Numbered from the stretch's first letter, positions 17,490-25,936 are shown. The stretch: DNA of 64,000 bases from Blautia hydrogenotrophica DSM 10507 (GCF_034356035.1 NZ_CP136423.1:1426001-1490000); one strand, 5' to 3'. Numbers and translations: made by a program. Notes: generated by a model not told the origin, from the sequence alone.

Positions 17490-19586
17490 ATGTACAAAAG
17501 TTTTTCAATGGAATTAGCAGGCAGGACCTTGACTGTGGATATTGGCAGAGTTGCAAAACAGGCTAACGGTGCTGCGCTGATGCACTACGGAGATACCACA
17601 GTGCTCTCCACCGCGACGGCGTCTGATAAGCCGAGAGAGGGAATCGACTTCTTTCCTCTGAGCGTGGAGTATGAGGAGAAAATGTATGCTGTGGGCAAAA
17701 TTCCAGGTGGGTTTAACAAAAGAGAGGGAAAGGCCAGCGAACATGCTGTCCTGACTTCGAGGGTAATTGACCGTCCCATGCGTCCGTTGTTTCCGAAAGA
17801 TTACCGCAACGATGTGACGTTGAGTAATATGGTGATGTCTGTAGATCCAGAGTGTAATCCTGAGATTCCAGCTATGTTAGGGTCTGCAATCAGCACTTGT
17901 ATCTCAGATATTCCATTTGATGGTCCTTGTGCGACCACGCAGGTGGGACTTTTGGACGGAGAATTTATCATCAATCCCAGCCTGGCACAGAAAAAAATTT
18001 CTGATTTACAGTTAACGGTAGCTTCCACCAGAGAAAAGGTGATTATGATCGAAGCTGGAGCTAATGAGCTTCCAGAAGATAAAATGATCGAGGCGATCTA
18101 TCTGGCACACGATGTGAACCAGGAGATTATTAAGTTTATCGACAAAATTGTAGAAGAGTGCGGAAAAGAGAAGCATAGTTATGAGAGCTGTGCGGTTCCG
18201 GAAGAACTGTTCCAGGCAATCAAGGAGATTGTGCCTCCGGAAGAGATGGAAGTTGCGGTATTTGCCGATGAGAAGCAGATTCGCGATGAGAACATCCGTC
18301 AAATTACGGATAAATTAGAAGAAAAATTTGCCGACAACGAGGAGTGGCTGGAAGTCCTCGGGGAGGCAATCTATCAGTATCAGAAGAAGACTGTGCGCAA
18401 GATGATTTTAAAAGACCACAAGCGTCCTGATGGCAGAGCAATTAACGAGATTCGTCCGTTGGCGGCGGAGGTGGATATTATTCCGAGAGTTCATGGTTCT
18501 GCGATGTTCACACGCGGTCAGACGCAGATCTGCACGGTGACCACATTGGCGCCGCTGTCCGAGGCTCAGAGATTGGATGGCCTGGATGAATTTGAGACTT
18601 CTAAGCGCTATATGCATCACTATAACTTCCCTTCCTACTCTGTGGGTGAGACAAAACCGTCCCGTGGTCCGGGACGCCGTGAGATCGGACATGGAGCTCT
18701 GGCAGAGCGTGCTTTGGTTCCGGTGCTTCCGACAGAGGAAGAGTTTCCGTATGCAATCCGTACGGTTTCTGAGACTTTTGAGTCCAACGGCTCAACTTCT
18801 CAGGCGAGTATCTGTGCGTCTACGATGTCTTTGATGGCGGCTGGCGTGCCAATCAGAAAACCGGTTGCAGGAATTTCCGCAGGTCTGGTTACGGGAGAGA
18901 CGGATGACGATTATCTAGTGCTGACGGACATTCAAGGGCTGGAAGACTTCTTTGGTGACATGGACTTTAAGGTGGCAGGTACTCATGACGGTATCACTGC
19001 CATTCAGATGGATATCAAAATTCATGGTCTGACTAGACCGATTGTTGAGGAAGCGATTCGCCGGACAAAAGAGGCAAGGGAGTATATATTGACGGAAGTT
19101 ATGGAAAAATGTATCCATGAGCCGCGAACCAGTGTTGGGCCTTATGCGCCGAAGATTGTGCAGATCCAGATTGATCCCCAGAAAATCGGCGATGTGGTTG
19201 GGCAGAGAGGAAAAACCATCAACACGATTATTGATGAGACTGGCGTGAAGATTGATATTACCGATGACGGCGCTGTGTCTGTCTGTGGTTTGAATCAAAA
19301 AGATATGGACGAGGCCGTTCGTCTGATTAAGGTAATCACCACGGATTTTGAGGCTGGACAGGTATTTACGGGTAAAGTGGTAAGCATTAAGGAATTTGGT
19401 GCATTTGTAGAGTTTGCTCCTGGAAAAGAGGGAATGGTACACATTTCTAAGATCTGTAAAGAGCGGATTAATCGCGTGGAGGATGTATTGACTTTGGGTG
19501 ATAAGGTAAAAGTCGTATGTCTGGGCAAGGACAAGATGGGCAGATTCAGTTTCAGTATGAAGGATGTGCCAAAGGAAGAGGCGTAA
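17490..19586 (+). CDS. pnp: Polyribonucleotide nucleotidyltransferase (PNPase)
   Basis: 698 residues: first RNase PH domain (1-145), alpha-helical domain (145-305), second RNase PH domain (about 310-540, with TRGQTQ and the FETSKRYMHHYNFPSYSVGE region), KH domain with the GQRG loop at 571-574, and S1 domain to the end. It degrades RNA 3' to 5' using phosphate. The ATG at 17490 has AAAGGAG 9 bases upstream; an upstream extension to 17349 runs through the rpsO terminator and is rejected. rpsO-pnp is the standard pair. A well-formed terminator follows. Confidence 0.96.
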   Translation: MYKSFSMELAGRTLTVDIGRVAKQANGAALMHYGDTTVLSTATASDKPREGIDFFPLSVEYEEKMYAVGKIPGGFNKREGKASEHAVLTSRVIDRPMRPLFPKDYRNDVTLSNMVMSVDPECNPEIPAMLGSAISTCISDIPFDGPCATTQVGLLDGEFIINPSLAQKKISDLQLTVASTREKVIMIEAGANELPEDKMIEAIYLAHDVNQEIIKFIDKIVEECGKEKHSYESCAVPEELFQAIKEIVPPEEMEVAVFADEKQIRDENIRQITDKLEEKFADNEEWLEVLGEAIYQYQKKTVRKMILKDHKRPDGRAINEIRPLAAEVDIIPRVHGSAMFTRGQTQICTVTTLAPLSEAQRLDGLDEFETSKRYMHHYNFPSYSVGETKPSRGPGRREIGHGALAERALVPVLPTEEEFPYAIRTVSETFESNGSTSQASICASTMSLMAAGVPIRKPVAGISAGLVTGETDDDYLVLTDIQGLEDFFGDMDFKVAGTHDGITAIQMDIKIHGLTRPIVEEAIRRTKEAREYILTEVMEKCIHEPRTSVGPYAPKIVQIQIDPQKIGDVVGQRGKTINTIIDETGVKIDITDDGAVSVCGLNQKDMDEAVRLIKVITTDFEAGQVFTGKVVSIKEFGAFVEFAPGKEGMVHISKICKERINRVEDVLTLGDKVKVVCLGKDKMGRFSFSMKDVPKEEA

Positions 19587-19625
19587 TTCTTTATCGTAAA
19601 TGTTGGCATTGGTGTTTCAGCATAT

Positions 19626-19670
19626 AAAAGGGGAGTTATACAGGGCGGCAGTCCCTGGACTTCCCTTTTT
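19626..19670 (+). terminator. Terminator after pnp
   Basis: Two-part stem: AAAAGGGGAGT pairs with ACTTCCCTTTT (one G-T), enclosing CAGGG/CCCTG, followed by T residues. Confidence 0.85.
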
Positions 19671-19795
19671 GGGTTATAGGAAAGATCTTGTCATACTGAT
19701 GCATGATAGTTCATTTTTGTAACCTAAAACATTCGGCTGAGGATGCGCTCAAATCGTCATTAGATTTCAGAAAGAGTCTTTTTAGGAGATGAATC

Positions 19796-20287
19796 ATGAG
19801 ATATCACAACATAACCAAAGATGATATGCTAAACGGCGACGGACTTCGGGTCGTCTTGTGGGTGGCGGGTTGTAGTCATGGCTGCAAAGATTGCCAGAAT
19901 CCCATTACTTGGGACCCCCAAGGTGGATTGCCGTTTACGGAGGAAGAAAAGAAAGAGATTTTTCAGGAGTTGGATAAGGCCTATATCTCTGGGATTACTT
20001 TTAGTGGAGGGGACCCTCTACATCCCGCCAATATTCGGGAGGTGACAGCTTTAGCTAGGGAAATACGGCAGAGATATCCAGAGAAGACGATCTGGCTGTA
20101 TACCGGTTATCTCTGGAAAGAGATTGTAGATTTGGAGATTGTGAATTATTTGGATGTCGTGGTGGATGGGAAATTTATCTCAGCTCAGAAAGATATCACA
20201 CTGCCTTGGAGGGGCAGCAGCAATCAGAAAGTGATAGATGTTCCGTCCACTTTAAAAGAAGGTAAAATTGTACTTCAGGAAGAATAG
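19796..20287 (+). CDS. nrdG: Anaerobic ribonucleotide reductase activating protein NrdG
   Basis: 163 residues, a radical SAM activase. The cluster cysteines are C26, C30 and C33 in CSHGCKDC, followed by TFSGGDPL for SAM binding. NrdG reduces SAM to install the glycyl radical on the class III ribonucleotide reductase NrdD. nrdD is not in the window, so it must be elsewhere or encoded outside. AGGAG lies about 8 bases before the ATG. dut follows after 12 bases, so the operon supplies dNTP functions. No convincing promoter was seen between the pnp terminator and the start. Confidence 0.93.
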   Translation: MRYHNITKDDMLNGDGLRVVLWVAGCSHGCKDCQNPITWDPQGGLPFTEEEKKEIFQELDKAYISGITFSGGDPLHPANIREVTALAREIRQRYPEKTIWLYTGYLWKEIVDLEIVNYLDVVVDGKFISAQKDITLPWRGSSNQKVIDVPSTLKEGKIVLQEE

Positions 20288-20299
20288 AGGAGGCTGTGA

Positions 20300-20812
20300 A
20301 TGAAGAGAGTCGGAAGATTTCATAAGGTGAGTGAGAAGAGGTTTCTGGAGGACTGGAAGGATACTTTTGGGGAAGTGCAGGAAGAAGAGGTTCAGAAAAT
20401 CTACGGAGATATTAGGCTGCCTCAGAGAGCTACGTCGGGTTCTGCCGGATATGATTTTTTTTCACCGGTGGATTTTACTTTGCAGCCGGGGGAGACTGTG
20501 AAGATTCCCACAGGAATTCGCGTGGAGATGGAACCAAACTGGGTTTTGAAATGTTACCCTAGAAGCGGCTTGGGATTTAAATTTCGTCTTCAGATGAACA
20601 ATACGGTGGGAATTATTGACAGTGATTATTTTTATTCAGACAATGAAGGGCATATCTTCGCGAAACTGACCAATGATACGAACGAGGAGAGGACGGTAGC
20701 GTTGAAGGCTGGGACAGGCTTCATGCAGGGAATCTTCGTGGAATATGGTATTACCTTTGACGATGATGTGACGGATATAAGAAATGGCGGCCTGGGAAGC
20801 ACGACAAAGTAG
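20300..20812 (+). CDS. dut: dUTP diphosphatase (trimeric dUTPase family)
   Basis: 170 residues. TSGSAGYDFFSP is motif 1, PRSGLGFK motif 2, NTVGIIDSDYFYSDNEG motif 3 with the catalytic Asp, TGFMQGIFVEYG motif 4, and NGGLGSTTK the C-terminal motif 5 arm. It hydrolyses dUTP to dUMP and PPi, keeping uracil out of DNA and feeding thymidylate synthesis. About 35 extra N-terminal residues precede motif 1, more than in the compact bacterial enzyme. GAGG stands before the ATG. It is the second gene of the nrdG-dut pair. Confidence 0.9.
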   Translation: MKRVGRFHKVSEKRFLEDWKDTFGEVQEEEVQKIYGDIRLPQRATSGSAGYDFFSPVDFTLQPGETVKIPTGIRVEMEPNWVLKCYPRSGLGFKFRLQMNNTVGIIDSDYFYSDNEGHIFAKLTNDTNEERTVALKAGTGFMQGIFVEYGITFDDDVTDIRNGGLGSTTK

Positions 20813-21005
20813 GCTGCTGGTAACAGTTCAGCCATACAGTGTACGGGAAACATACTTGTATATTTTTGTGAGCAGACATCTGTATAAACTGAGCGCCTTT
20901 TTATGAGAAAAACAGTGGCGTCAGCCAAGATAAGCACGCAGCACGGTTTTACGAATGGCGCTGGCTGACCTGTTACGGTTACTGAAATGGATTTTGGGAA
21001 AGTTC

Positions 21006-21034
21006 TTGAAAAAACTTTTTCCTTTTGCTAAAAT
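21006..21034 (+). promoter_or_regulatory. Promoter of fabV
   Basis: TTGAAA (21006-21011), 17-base spacer, TAAAAT (21029-21034). The 190 bases upstream hold a GTCAGCCA/TGGCTGAC inverted repeat (about 20929-20970) that could end the nrdG-dut transcript, although no T run follows. Confidence 0.78.
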
Positions 21035-21051
21035 AGTTTGGTATTCAAAGT
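21035..21051. promoter_or_regulatory. FabT-like operator candidate at the fabV start site
   Basis: AGTTTGGTATTCAAAGT directly follows the -10 element. It keeps the outer TTTG...CAAA halves of the streptococcal FabT site AGTTTGATTATCAAATT, matching 13 of 17 positions. A MarR-type lipid regulator is inferred, not seen. Confidence 0.4.
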
Positions 21052-21073
21052 AATAATCCGGGAGGGATAAAGG

Positions 21074-22255
21074 ATGATAGTGGAACCAAAAGTTAGGGAA
21101 TATATTTGTACGACGGCGCATCCGGCAGGATGTGAGGAAAATGTGAGAGAGCAGATTGCCTATGTAAAAGCTCAAGGGCCGAAAGCGGGGCCTAAGAAGG
21201 TGTTGGTGATCGGAGCATCCACGGGCTATGGGCTGGCATCCCGCATCACGGCAGCCTTTGGATGTCAGGCGGCGACTCTGGGGATTATGTTTGAACGCCC
21301 GGCCAGTGGCAAGAGAACGGCGACGGCAGGCTGGTACAACACCGCGGCTTTTGAGAAATTTGCAACGCAGGACGGTCTCTATGCGAAGTCCATCAACGGA
21401 GACGCGTTTTCTGCTGAGGTGAAGAAACAGGCGATTGATATCATCCGCAGAGATTTGGGACAGGTGGACTTGGTGGTCTACAGTCTAGCGGCGCCTAGGA
21501 GATCGGCAGATGGAGTTACCTATTCTTCCACACTGAAGACGGTAGGCAGCCCTTTTACGGAAAAGAGTATTGATCTTAGAACCAATGAAATCGTGACGAA
21601 GAGTGTAGAGCCGGCCACAGACAAAGAGATCGAAGGAACCATAAAAGTCATGGGCGGAGAAGATTGGGAGGACTGGATAAAAGTGCTTCAAAAGGCAGGT
21701 GTTTTGGCGGAAAATGCAAAGACAGTGGCTTATTCCTATATTGGCCCTGAACTGACTTATCCGATATATACTCATGGAACCATCGGGCAGGCAAAGAATC
21801 ATTTGCAGAAGACTGCTGAGAAGATGAACCAGGAGCTGAATGGGGTCACAGCGGTGGTCTCAGTAAATAAAGCTCTGGTGACGCAGGCGAGTTCAGCGAT
21901 TCCGATTGTGCCCTTGTACCTGTCAATTCTCTATAAGATCATGAAGGAGCAGGGTAGCCATGAGGATTGCATTCGGCAAATGGACCGTCTATTCCGCACA
22001 AAGCTTTTGGAGAATCCCATGCCGGTGGACCAAGAAGGAAGGATTCGCATGGACGATTGGGAGTTGGACGAGAAAGTGCAGGCTGAGGTGATGAAGGTCT
22101 GGGCAATGATGTCAACGGAAAATCTGAAAGAGGTCTCCGATATCGACGGATATTGGGAGGACTTCTACAAGATGTTCGGATTTCGCTTTGAACAGGTGGA
22201 TTACAGCCAAGACGTGGATGTGGACGTGAGAATTCCGAGTTTAGAAGAAAATTGA
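21074..22255 (+). CDS. fabV: Trans-2-enoyl-ACP/CoA reductase FabV (NADH)
   Basis: 393 residues, full length. The long-chain SDR nucleotide loop GASTGYGLASR lies near residues 46-56. The catalytic pair is Tyr232 and Lys241 with the eight-residue spacing that separates FabV from FabI (Y-x6-K). FERPASGKRTATAGWYN and the DGVTYSSTLK segment are family hallmarks. It reduces enoyl thioesters in the last step of fatty acid elongation, or in butyrate-type metabolism as trans-2-enoyl-CoA reductase. FabV enzymes are naturally triclosan tolerant. It has its own promoter and terminator. Confidence 0.94.
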   Translation: MIVEPKVREYICTTAHPAGCEENVREQIAYVKAQGPKAGPKKVLVIGASTGYGLASRITAAFGCQAATLGIMFERPASGKRTATAGWYNTAAFEKFATQDGLYAKSINGDAFSAEVKKQAIDIIRRDLGQVDLVVYSLAAPRRSADGVTYSSTLKTVGSPFTEKSIDLRTNEIVTKSVEPATDKEIEGTIKVMGGEDWEDWIKVLQKAGVLAENAKTVAYSYIGPELTYPIYTHGTIGQAKNHLQKTAEKMNQELNGVTAVVSVNKALVTQASSAIPIVPLYLSILYKIMKEQGSHEDCIRQMDRLFRTKLLENPMPVDQEGRIRMDDWELDEKVQAEVMKVWAMMSTENLKEVSDIDGYWEDFYKMFGFRFEQVDYSQDVDVDVRIPSLEEN

Positions 22256-22271
22256 ATCTGTATCGAGAAAG

Positions 22272-22302
22272 AGGACAGTCTGGAAAAGGACTGTCCTTTT
22301 TG
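22272..22302 (+). terminator. Terminator after fabV
   Basis: AGGACAGTC (22272-22280), 8-base loop, GACTGTCCT (22289-22297), then TTTT. It separates fabV from the converging DapA-like gene. Confidence 0.85.
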
Positions 22303-22339
22303 TAATAAGAAAGAAAACTTTCTCCCATTCGATTGAAGT

Positions 22340-23266
22340 TTAGAGCTTTCCGATCTCCTTTAAAATTCCTAAGGTCACTTCCAATTCCTCTTCTGTAGCG
22401 GGAGCCAAAGGGCGGCGGCTAGGGCCGATCTTGACACCTGAGACTTTTTCCACAGCAGGTCTAAGGATGGAGTTAGGGAGGATTCTTCCGTTTTGTCCGC
22501 AGGACTTGCAGAAGCGATACAACGGTTCGAAGCTGTTTTTGGCATCCTCGTTTCGTCCCTCCTCGAAGGCTTTGAATATTTCACGAATCTCTTTTCCGAA
22601 GATATGAGCGCCTCCGGTGACAATACCCATGGCACCCTGGATGATGGTGGGTAGCAGCATGATATCGTCGCCGTTGAAGACCACGAATTCTGGATTCACA
22701 TCGCGGGTGGCCAGCAGGAAGTCTGTCACCTGAGTGGGATTTACCCCGGCTTCGTCTTTGATGCCGATGATGTTGTCAATTTTGGCCAGTTCGTGTACCA
22801 CTTCCGCCTCCATATTGATACCTACGAAAATAGGGATGTTGTATAGCATGATTTTGCAGGTGGTACTTTCAGCCACTGCTTTGAAGTGGGTGTAAACTCC
22901 GTCCATGGTAGGCTTATTGTAGAATGGGCAAACAACCATAGCCAGCTCGATTCCCAGCTTTTCAGCCGCTTTTGTCAGTGCGATGGTTTCTTTTGTGGAA
23001 GCACATCCGGTGCCGGCGATGACAGGAACACGTCCGTCGGCGGCTTTCAGAGCAGTCTCCATCAGTTTCACGCGTTCGTCAAAGGTGAGCAGGGATGCTT
23101 CGCCGGTGGTACCGGTCACAATGACGGAATCACAGGAGCCTGTCTCAATCAGATAATGGATGAGCTGTGCATAGGCCTCATAATTGACCTTTTCATTTTC
23201 ATCGTAAGGTGTGAGAACAGGTACCAATACCTTTCCATATTTCTTAGTGAATTCTTCTCTTGTCAT
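22340..23266 (-). CDS. DapA/NanA-superfamily lyase, canonical active site (paralogue 1)
   Basis: 308 residues, a (beta/alpha)8 class I aldolase-type enzyme. The Schiff-base lysine is K170 in GIKDEAG, the proton-relay tyrosine lies in MLYNIP, and TGTTGEAS is the standard DHDPS glycine-threonine loop. 4-hydroxy-tetrahydrodipicolinate synthase is therefore possible. However, the gene stands divergent from a FadR-type regulator and a transporter operon, which points to a catabolic lyase (N-acetylneuraminate lyase or keto-deoxy-acid aldolase type) as the alternative. I cannot choose by eye. AGGAGG precedes the start. Its promoter overlaps an operator-like palindrome. Confidence 0.85.
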   Translation of the reverse strand: MTREEFTKKYGKVLVPVLTPYDENEKVNYEAYAQLIHYLIETGSCDSVIVTGTTGEASLLTFDERVKLMETALKAADGRVPVIAGTGCASTKETIALTKAAEKLGIELAMVVCPFYNKPTMDGVYTHFKAVAESTTCKIMLYNIPIFVGINMEAEVVHELAKIDNIIGIKDEAGVNPTQVTDFLLATRDVNPEFVVFNGDDIMLLPTIIQGAMGIVTGGAHIFGKEIREIFKAFEEGRNEDAKNSFEPLYRFCKSCGQNGRILPNSILRPAVEKVSGVKIGPSRRPLAPATEEELEVTLGILKEIGKL

Positions 23267-23344
23267 GTTTCATTTCCTCCTTTTGAGTTTTAGGCACTCT
23301 CTTTCTGAGAGGGCATTTGATAAATTGATTGATGAATTTTTAAT

Positions 23345-23359
23345 ATTCATCAGATGAAT
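23345..23359. promoter_or_regulatory. Operator-like palindrome O3 at the start site of the DapA-like gene
   Basis: ATTCATCAGATGAAT is a perfect 15-bp palindrome (single central A), located 2 bases past the minus-strand -10 element. It shares TCATCAGAT with the two sites near the gntR promoters. Confidence 0.6.
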
Positions 23360-23361
23360 TT

Positions 23362-23390
23362 ATGATATATCAAGAAAAAAGAAAAATCAA
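23362..23390 (-). promoter_or_regulatory. Promoter of the DapA-like gene 22340-23266
   Basis: On the minus strand TTGATT (23390-23385), 17-base spacer, TATCAT (23367-23362). Confidence 0.7.
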
Positions 23391-23559
23391 TAGTTACTTT
23401 TTCATAAAACAAGTTTACATTTCTTATGAAATATCACGATTAATTTTCTGCTCAAAACAGAAAATATTTATATGAATTTTGTTAATTATAGAAAACATAC
23501 AAAAGTTAAAACGCTTTTTTGTCAGAAACATCGAAACGCAAGAGAATAAAAGACATCTG

Positions 23560-23588
23560 TTGCAAGAATTCCGTGGTCGTCCTATAAT
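23560..23588 (+). promoter_or_regulatory. gntR promoter P1
   Basis: TTGCAA (23560-23565), 17-base spacer, consensus TATAAT (23583-23588). Confidence 0.75.
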
Positions 23589-23595
23589 AGACACA

Positions 23596-23610
23596 GTCAT
23601 CGGATAACAT
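23596..23610. promoter_or_regulatory. Operator-like site O1 at the P1 start point
   Basis: GTCATCGGATAACAT begins about 8 bases after the P1 -10 element. It matches site O2 at 13 of 15 positions. Confidence 0.55.
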
Positions 23611-23627
23611 TTTTGGTTTTCAAGAAA

Positions 23628-23642
23628 ATCATCAGATAACAT
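23628..23642. promoter_or_regulatory. Operator-like site O2 abutting the P2 -35 element
   Basis: ATCATCAGATAACAT ends on the first base of the P2 -35 hexamer, a position where a bound repressor would block RNA polymerase. Confidence 0.55.
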
Positions 23643-23669
23643 TGACAATTAAGTGTGATGTGATATGAT
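23642..23669 (+). promoter_or_regulatory. gntR promoter P2
   Basis: Consensus TTGACA (23642-23647), 16-base spacer, TATGAT (23664-23669). Confidence 0.75.
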
Positions 23670-23686
23670 TACTCATATAAAAGTTA

Positions 23687-23715
23687 CCGGAACCTATGAA
23701 AAAGACAGGTTCCGG
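23687..23715 (+). promoter_or_regulatory. Hairpin in the gntR leader
   Basis: CCGGAACCT (23687-23695) and AGGTTCCGG (23707-23715) form a perfect 9-bp stem with an 11-base loop, 44 bases before the start codon. There is no T tract, so it is a leader structure and not a terminator. The remaining bases between 23267 and 23759 that are not listed as sites are AT-rich without other visible structure. Confidence 0.6.
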
Positions 23716-23759
23716 AGGAATAGCTTATAACATTGTACGGATTGGAGAGTGGGATACTG

Positions 23760-24497
23760 ATGAAAAAAGAGAGAGAAATCAATGTAATTGATAATGTGGC
23801 GGGAGAGTTGATACAGCGTATCAAAGATGGGGTGTATTCCATAGGAGATAAGCTTCCTACAGAGAAAGAGCTGTGTCAGATGTTTGAGGTGAGCCGGTCA
23901 ACGCTCCGGGAGGCGATCAGTATCGTCCGGGCCAAGGGCTATATCGAGACACGGCATGGAAGTGGCTCCTATGTCATCGCCACCAATGTGGAGACCAAAG
24001 AGAGTGTCGAAGAGTGGTTTGCGCTTCGAAAATCGCAGCTGAATGATTTTTTTGAGGTCCGCTGTACCGTGGAGGTCATGAATATCAGGTATGCGATTAT
24101 GCGTAGAACTGACGAGGATATTGAGAGAATCAAACAGATTCACAATGCGTTTGAAAATGCGATCATGAGGGGAGACGCGGAAAAAATGTCTGTCCTAGAT
24201 GAGAAATTCCACATGGAGCTGGCGCGCGTCAGCGGAAATTCTCTGCTGATCGAGATGAACCGCATCATTGCAAAGGCATTGCGTCCATATCGCAGAAAGT
24301 CCTTTGGAATTTCTGAAAACGCGATTCATGCGCTGGTTCCCCACGGCAAAATTATTCAGGCATTGGAGGAAAGAGACCTCGGCGCAGGAGTACAGGCGGT
24401 GGAGGAACACATCGACGGGTCTTTGGCCGACATTGCAGCGGCGGCGGAGAAGAGCGGGGACGAGAGAGAAAGCAGTGAGGTGGATGTAACAAAATAA
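23760..24497 (+). CDS. FadR-subfamily GntR transcription regulator
   Basis: 245 residues. The N-terminal winged helix has GDKLPTEKELCQMFEVSRSTLREAISIVRAKGYIETRHGSGSYV (recognised in pieces), the GntR signature. The C-terminal FCD domain is helical, with candidate metal/ligand residues in DEKFHMELARVSGN and VPHGKIIQALEERD. FCD regulators usually respond to organic acids or sugar acids. The ATG at 23760 is preferred over a TTG at 23733 because the core begins near it, although GGAG is about 11 bases away. It probably controls itself, the divergent DapA-like gene and the downstream transporter through the O1-O3 sites (inference). Confidence 0.9.
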   Translation: MKKEREINVIDNVAGELIQRIKDGVYSIGDKLPTEKELCQMFEVSRSTLREAISIVRAKGYIETRHGSGSYVIATNVETKESVEEWFALRKSQLNDFFEVRCTVEVMNIRYAIMRRTDEDIERIKQIHNAFENAIMRGDAEKMSVLDEKFHMELARVSGNSLLIEMNRIIAKALRPYRRKSFGISENAIHALVPHGKIIQALEERDLGAGVQAVEEHIDGSLADIAAAAEKSGDERESSEVDVTK

Positions 24498-24607
24498 CGT
24501 AGACAGTGATCGTCATTCTTCCTCGGAGATGGGCACGAAAAGCCGGTGAAGCAGCAAATTTACGAGAAAAAGATGCTTTACAGGCTGTGAACAGGCAGCA
24601 AGGAGCC

Positions 24608-24627
24608 GAAGTGGGCTTGTCTGCTTT
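24608..24627 (+). promoter_or_regulatory. CTTG-loop leader hairpin, copy A
   Basis: GAAGTGGG (24608-24615), loop CTTG, TCTGCTTT (24620-24627): eight pairs including several G-U. It is flanked by GGAGC upstream and GTT downstream, as is copy B at 30559. A weak GCTG/CAGC hairpin precedes it. It lies 44 bases before the lipoprotein start, between gntR and the transporter genes. Confidence 0.5.
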
Positions 24628-24670
24628 GTTTAAGTCTGGAAGGAGTCTGAAAAGATGGGAGGAGAATGAC

Positions 24671-25837
24671 ATGAAGAAAAAACTGGTGGGGATTGCGTTA
24701 TGTGCGGTTCTAATGCTGAATGCGGCAGCCTGCGGGACGAACGAGACTCCAGATGTGGTGAAAATTGGGTTCGCAGGGACACTTTCAGGGGAGAATGCAC
24801 TTGTGGGACAGTACCAGAAAAACGCGATTAAAGTGGTGGAAAATGAGTTAGCCGAAAATGATGGGTGTATTGAGATTATGGGAAAACCAGTGAAGGTGGA
24901 GATTGTTCTCGAGGACACTGAGGCAAAGGCTGACACCTGCACGAATGTTTATAGAAAGTTTATTGATGACTATGATTGTACTGCGATTGTCGGTCCCAAT
25001 GAGAGCTCTAGTGCACTGGCAGCATGCCCGGTAGCTCAGGAGGCGGAAGTGCCTACAGTGGCAGTTTTTGCCACCAATGAAGAGGTGACAAACGTCGGAG
25101 ACTACATTTTCCGTGCCTGCTATGTGGACGATTTTCAAGGAAAAGTTGCCGCGTCGTTTGCGATTTCTGAATTGAAGGCAAAGACAGCGGCGGTCTTGTT
25201 CAGCAATGCAGATGCTTACTCGAAATATTTGAAAGACGCCTTTGTAGAGGAATTCGAGGCGAAGGGCGGTGAAGTTGTGGCTATCGAGCAGTATGCTGGA
25301 GCCGATGTAAAAGACTTCAATGCTCAGCTTATCAACATCGCTGCAAAAAAACCGGAAGTCTTGTTTTTGCCCAACCAGGTGGGTGAGCTTCCCCTTCAGA
25401 TACAGCAGGCCCGTCAGATGGGAATTACAGCTTCGTTCCTGGGCGGAGATTCCTGGGATTTGAATACGCTGGTGGAGGTAGCCGGAGAAGATATGGTGGA
25501 AGGCGCCTACTATGTGGCTCCGTTCAGCAGTTCGGACAGCAGCGAGGCGGCTCAGTCCTGGGTTGAGGCTTACAATGAAGTAGCCGGTGAGAATCCAGGG
25601 TCCCACGCGACCTTGGCGTATGAAGCTTTACATATTGTTCTAGATGCACTTACCAAAATCGAGACCTTCGAGGGCTCCGCTTTGCGGGATGCCCTATTTG
25701 AAACAGATATGGTTCTGCCATCAGGTAGAGTCACGATGGATGAGAACGGAGACCCAGAAAAAGGGGCTGTGATTCTTCAGTATCAAGGTGGAGTCGGAGA
25801 ATACGTGACGACGATCGCCGCAGAGCAGAAGGAATAG
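24671..25837 (+). CDS. Branched-chain-amino-acid-type ABC transporter substrate-binding lipoprotein
   Basis: 388 residues. The signal peptide MKKKLVGIALCAVLMLNAAAC gives a lipobox ending at Cys21, so the mature protein is membrane anchored outside the cell. The rest is a type I periplasmic-binding (LivJ/Peripla_BP_6) fold: KIGFAGTLSGENALVGQ, AIVGPNESSSALAACPVAQ, VKDFNAQLINIAAKKPEVLFLPNQ and a C-terminal HATLAYEALHIVLDAL segment. The ATG at 24671 has AGGAG 7 bases upstream. Members bind branched-chain amino acids, amides, urea or aromatic acids. The ligand is unknown, and the neighbours suggest it may not be a branched-chain amino acid. Confidence 0.92.
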   Translation: MKKKLVGIALCAVLMLNAAACGTNETPDVVKIGFAGTLSGENALVGQYQKNAIKVVENELAENDGCIEIMGKPVKVEIVLEDTEAKADTCTNVYRKFIDDYDCTAIVGPNESSSALAACPVAQEAEVPTVAVFATNEEVTNVGDYIFRACYVDDFQGKVAASFAISELKAKTAAVLFSNADAYSKYLKDAFVEEFEAKGGEVVAIEQYAGADVKDFNAQLINIAAKKPEVLFLPNQVGELPLQIQQARQMGITASFLGGDSWDLNTLVEVAGEDMVEGAYYVAPFSSSDSSEAAQSWVEAYNEVAGENPGSHATLAYEALHIVLDALTKIETFEGSALRDALFETDMVLPSGRVTMDENGDPEKGAVILQYQGGVGEYVTTIAAEQKE

Positions 25838-25872
25838 TTGCCTGAAAAATATCTGTGTGGCAAAAAAAATTC

Positions 25873-25916
25873 TCGCTGCTGCTGGCAGTCTGTTGAAGAA
25901 AAGTCAACGGCAGCGA
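25873..25916 (+). promoter_or_regulatory. Hairpin between binding protein and permease genes
   Basis: TCGCTGC (25873-25879) pairs with GCAGCGA (25910-25916), enclosing GTTGA/TCAAC. There is no T tract. Such hairpins commonly protect the upstream binding-protein mRNA and raise its dose over the permeases (established for other ABC operons; inferred here). Confidence 0.6.
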
Positions 25917-25936
25917 AGACGCGGGAGGTATGATTT

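Noticed and set aside
22340..23266. Naming the gene dapA outright
   Set aside because: The active site fits DHDPS, but no other lysine-biosynthesis gene is near and the regulatory context is catabolic, so the substrate was left open.
23424..23648. Minus-strand 74-residue frame between the DapA-like gene and gntR
   Set aside because: It overlaps two plus-strand promoters and operator-like sites, lacks a good ribosome binding site and shows no family features.
24352..24942. Minus-strand 196-residue frame across the gntR end and lipoprotein start
   Set aside because: It is antisense to two well-supported genes and to the CTTG hairpin, with Ser/Pro-rich shadow composition.
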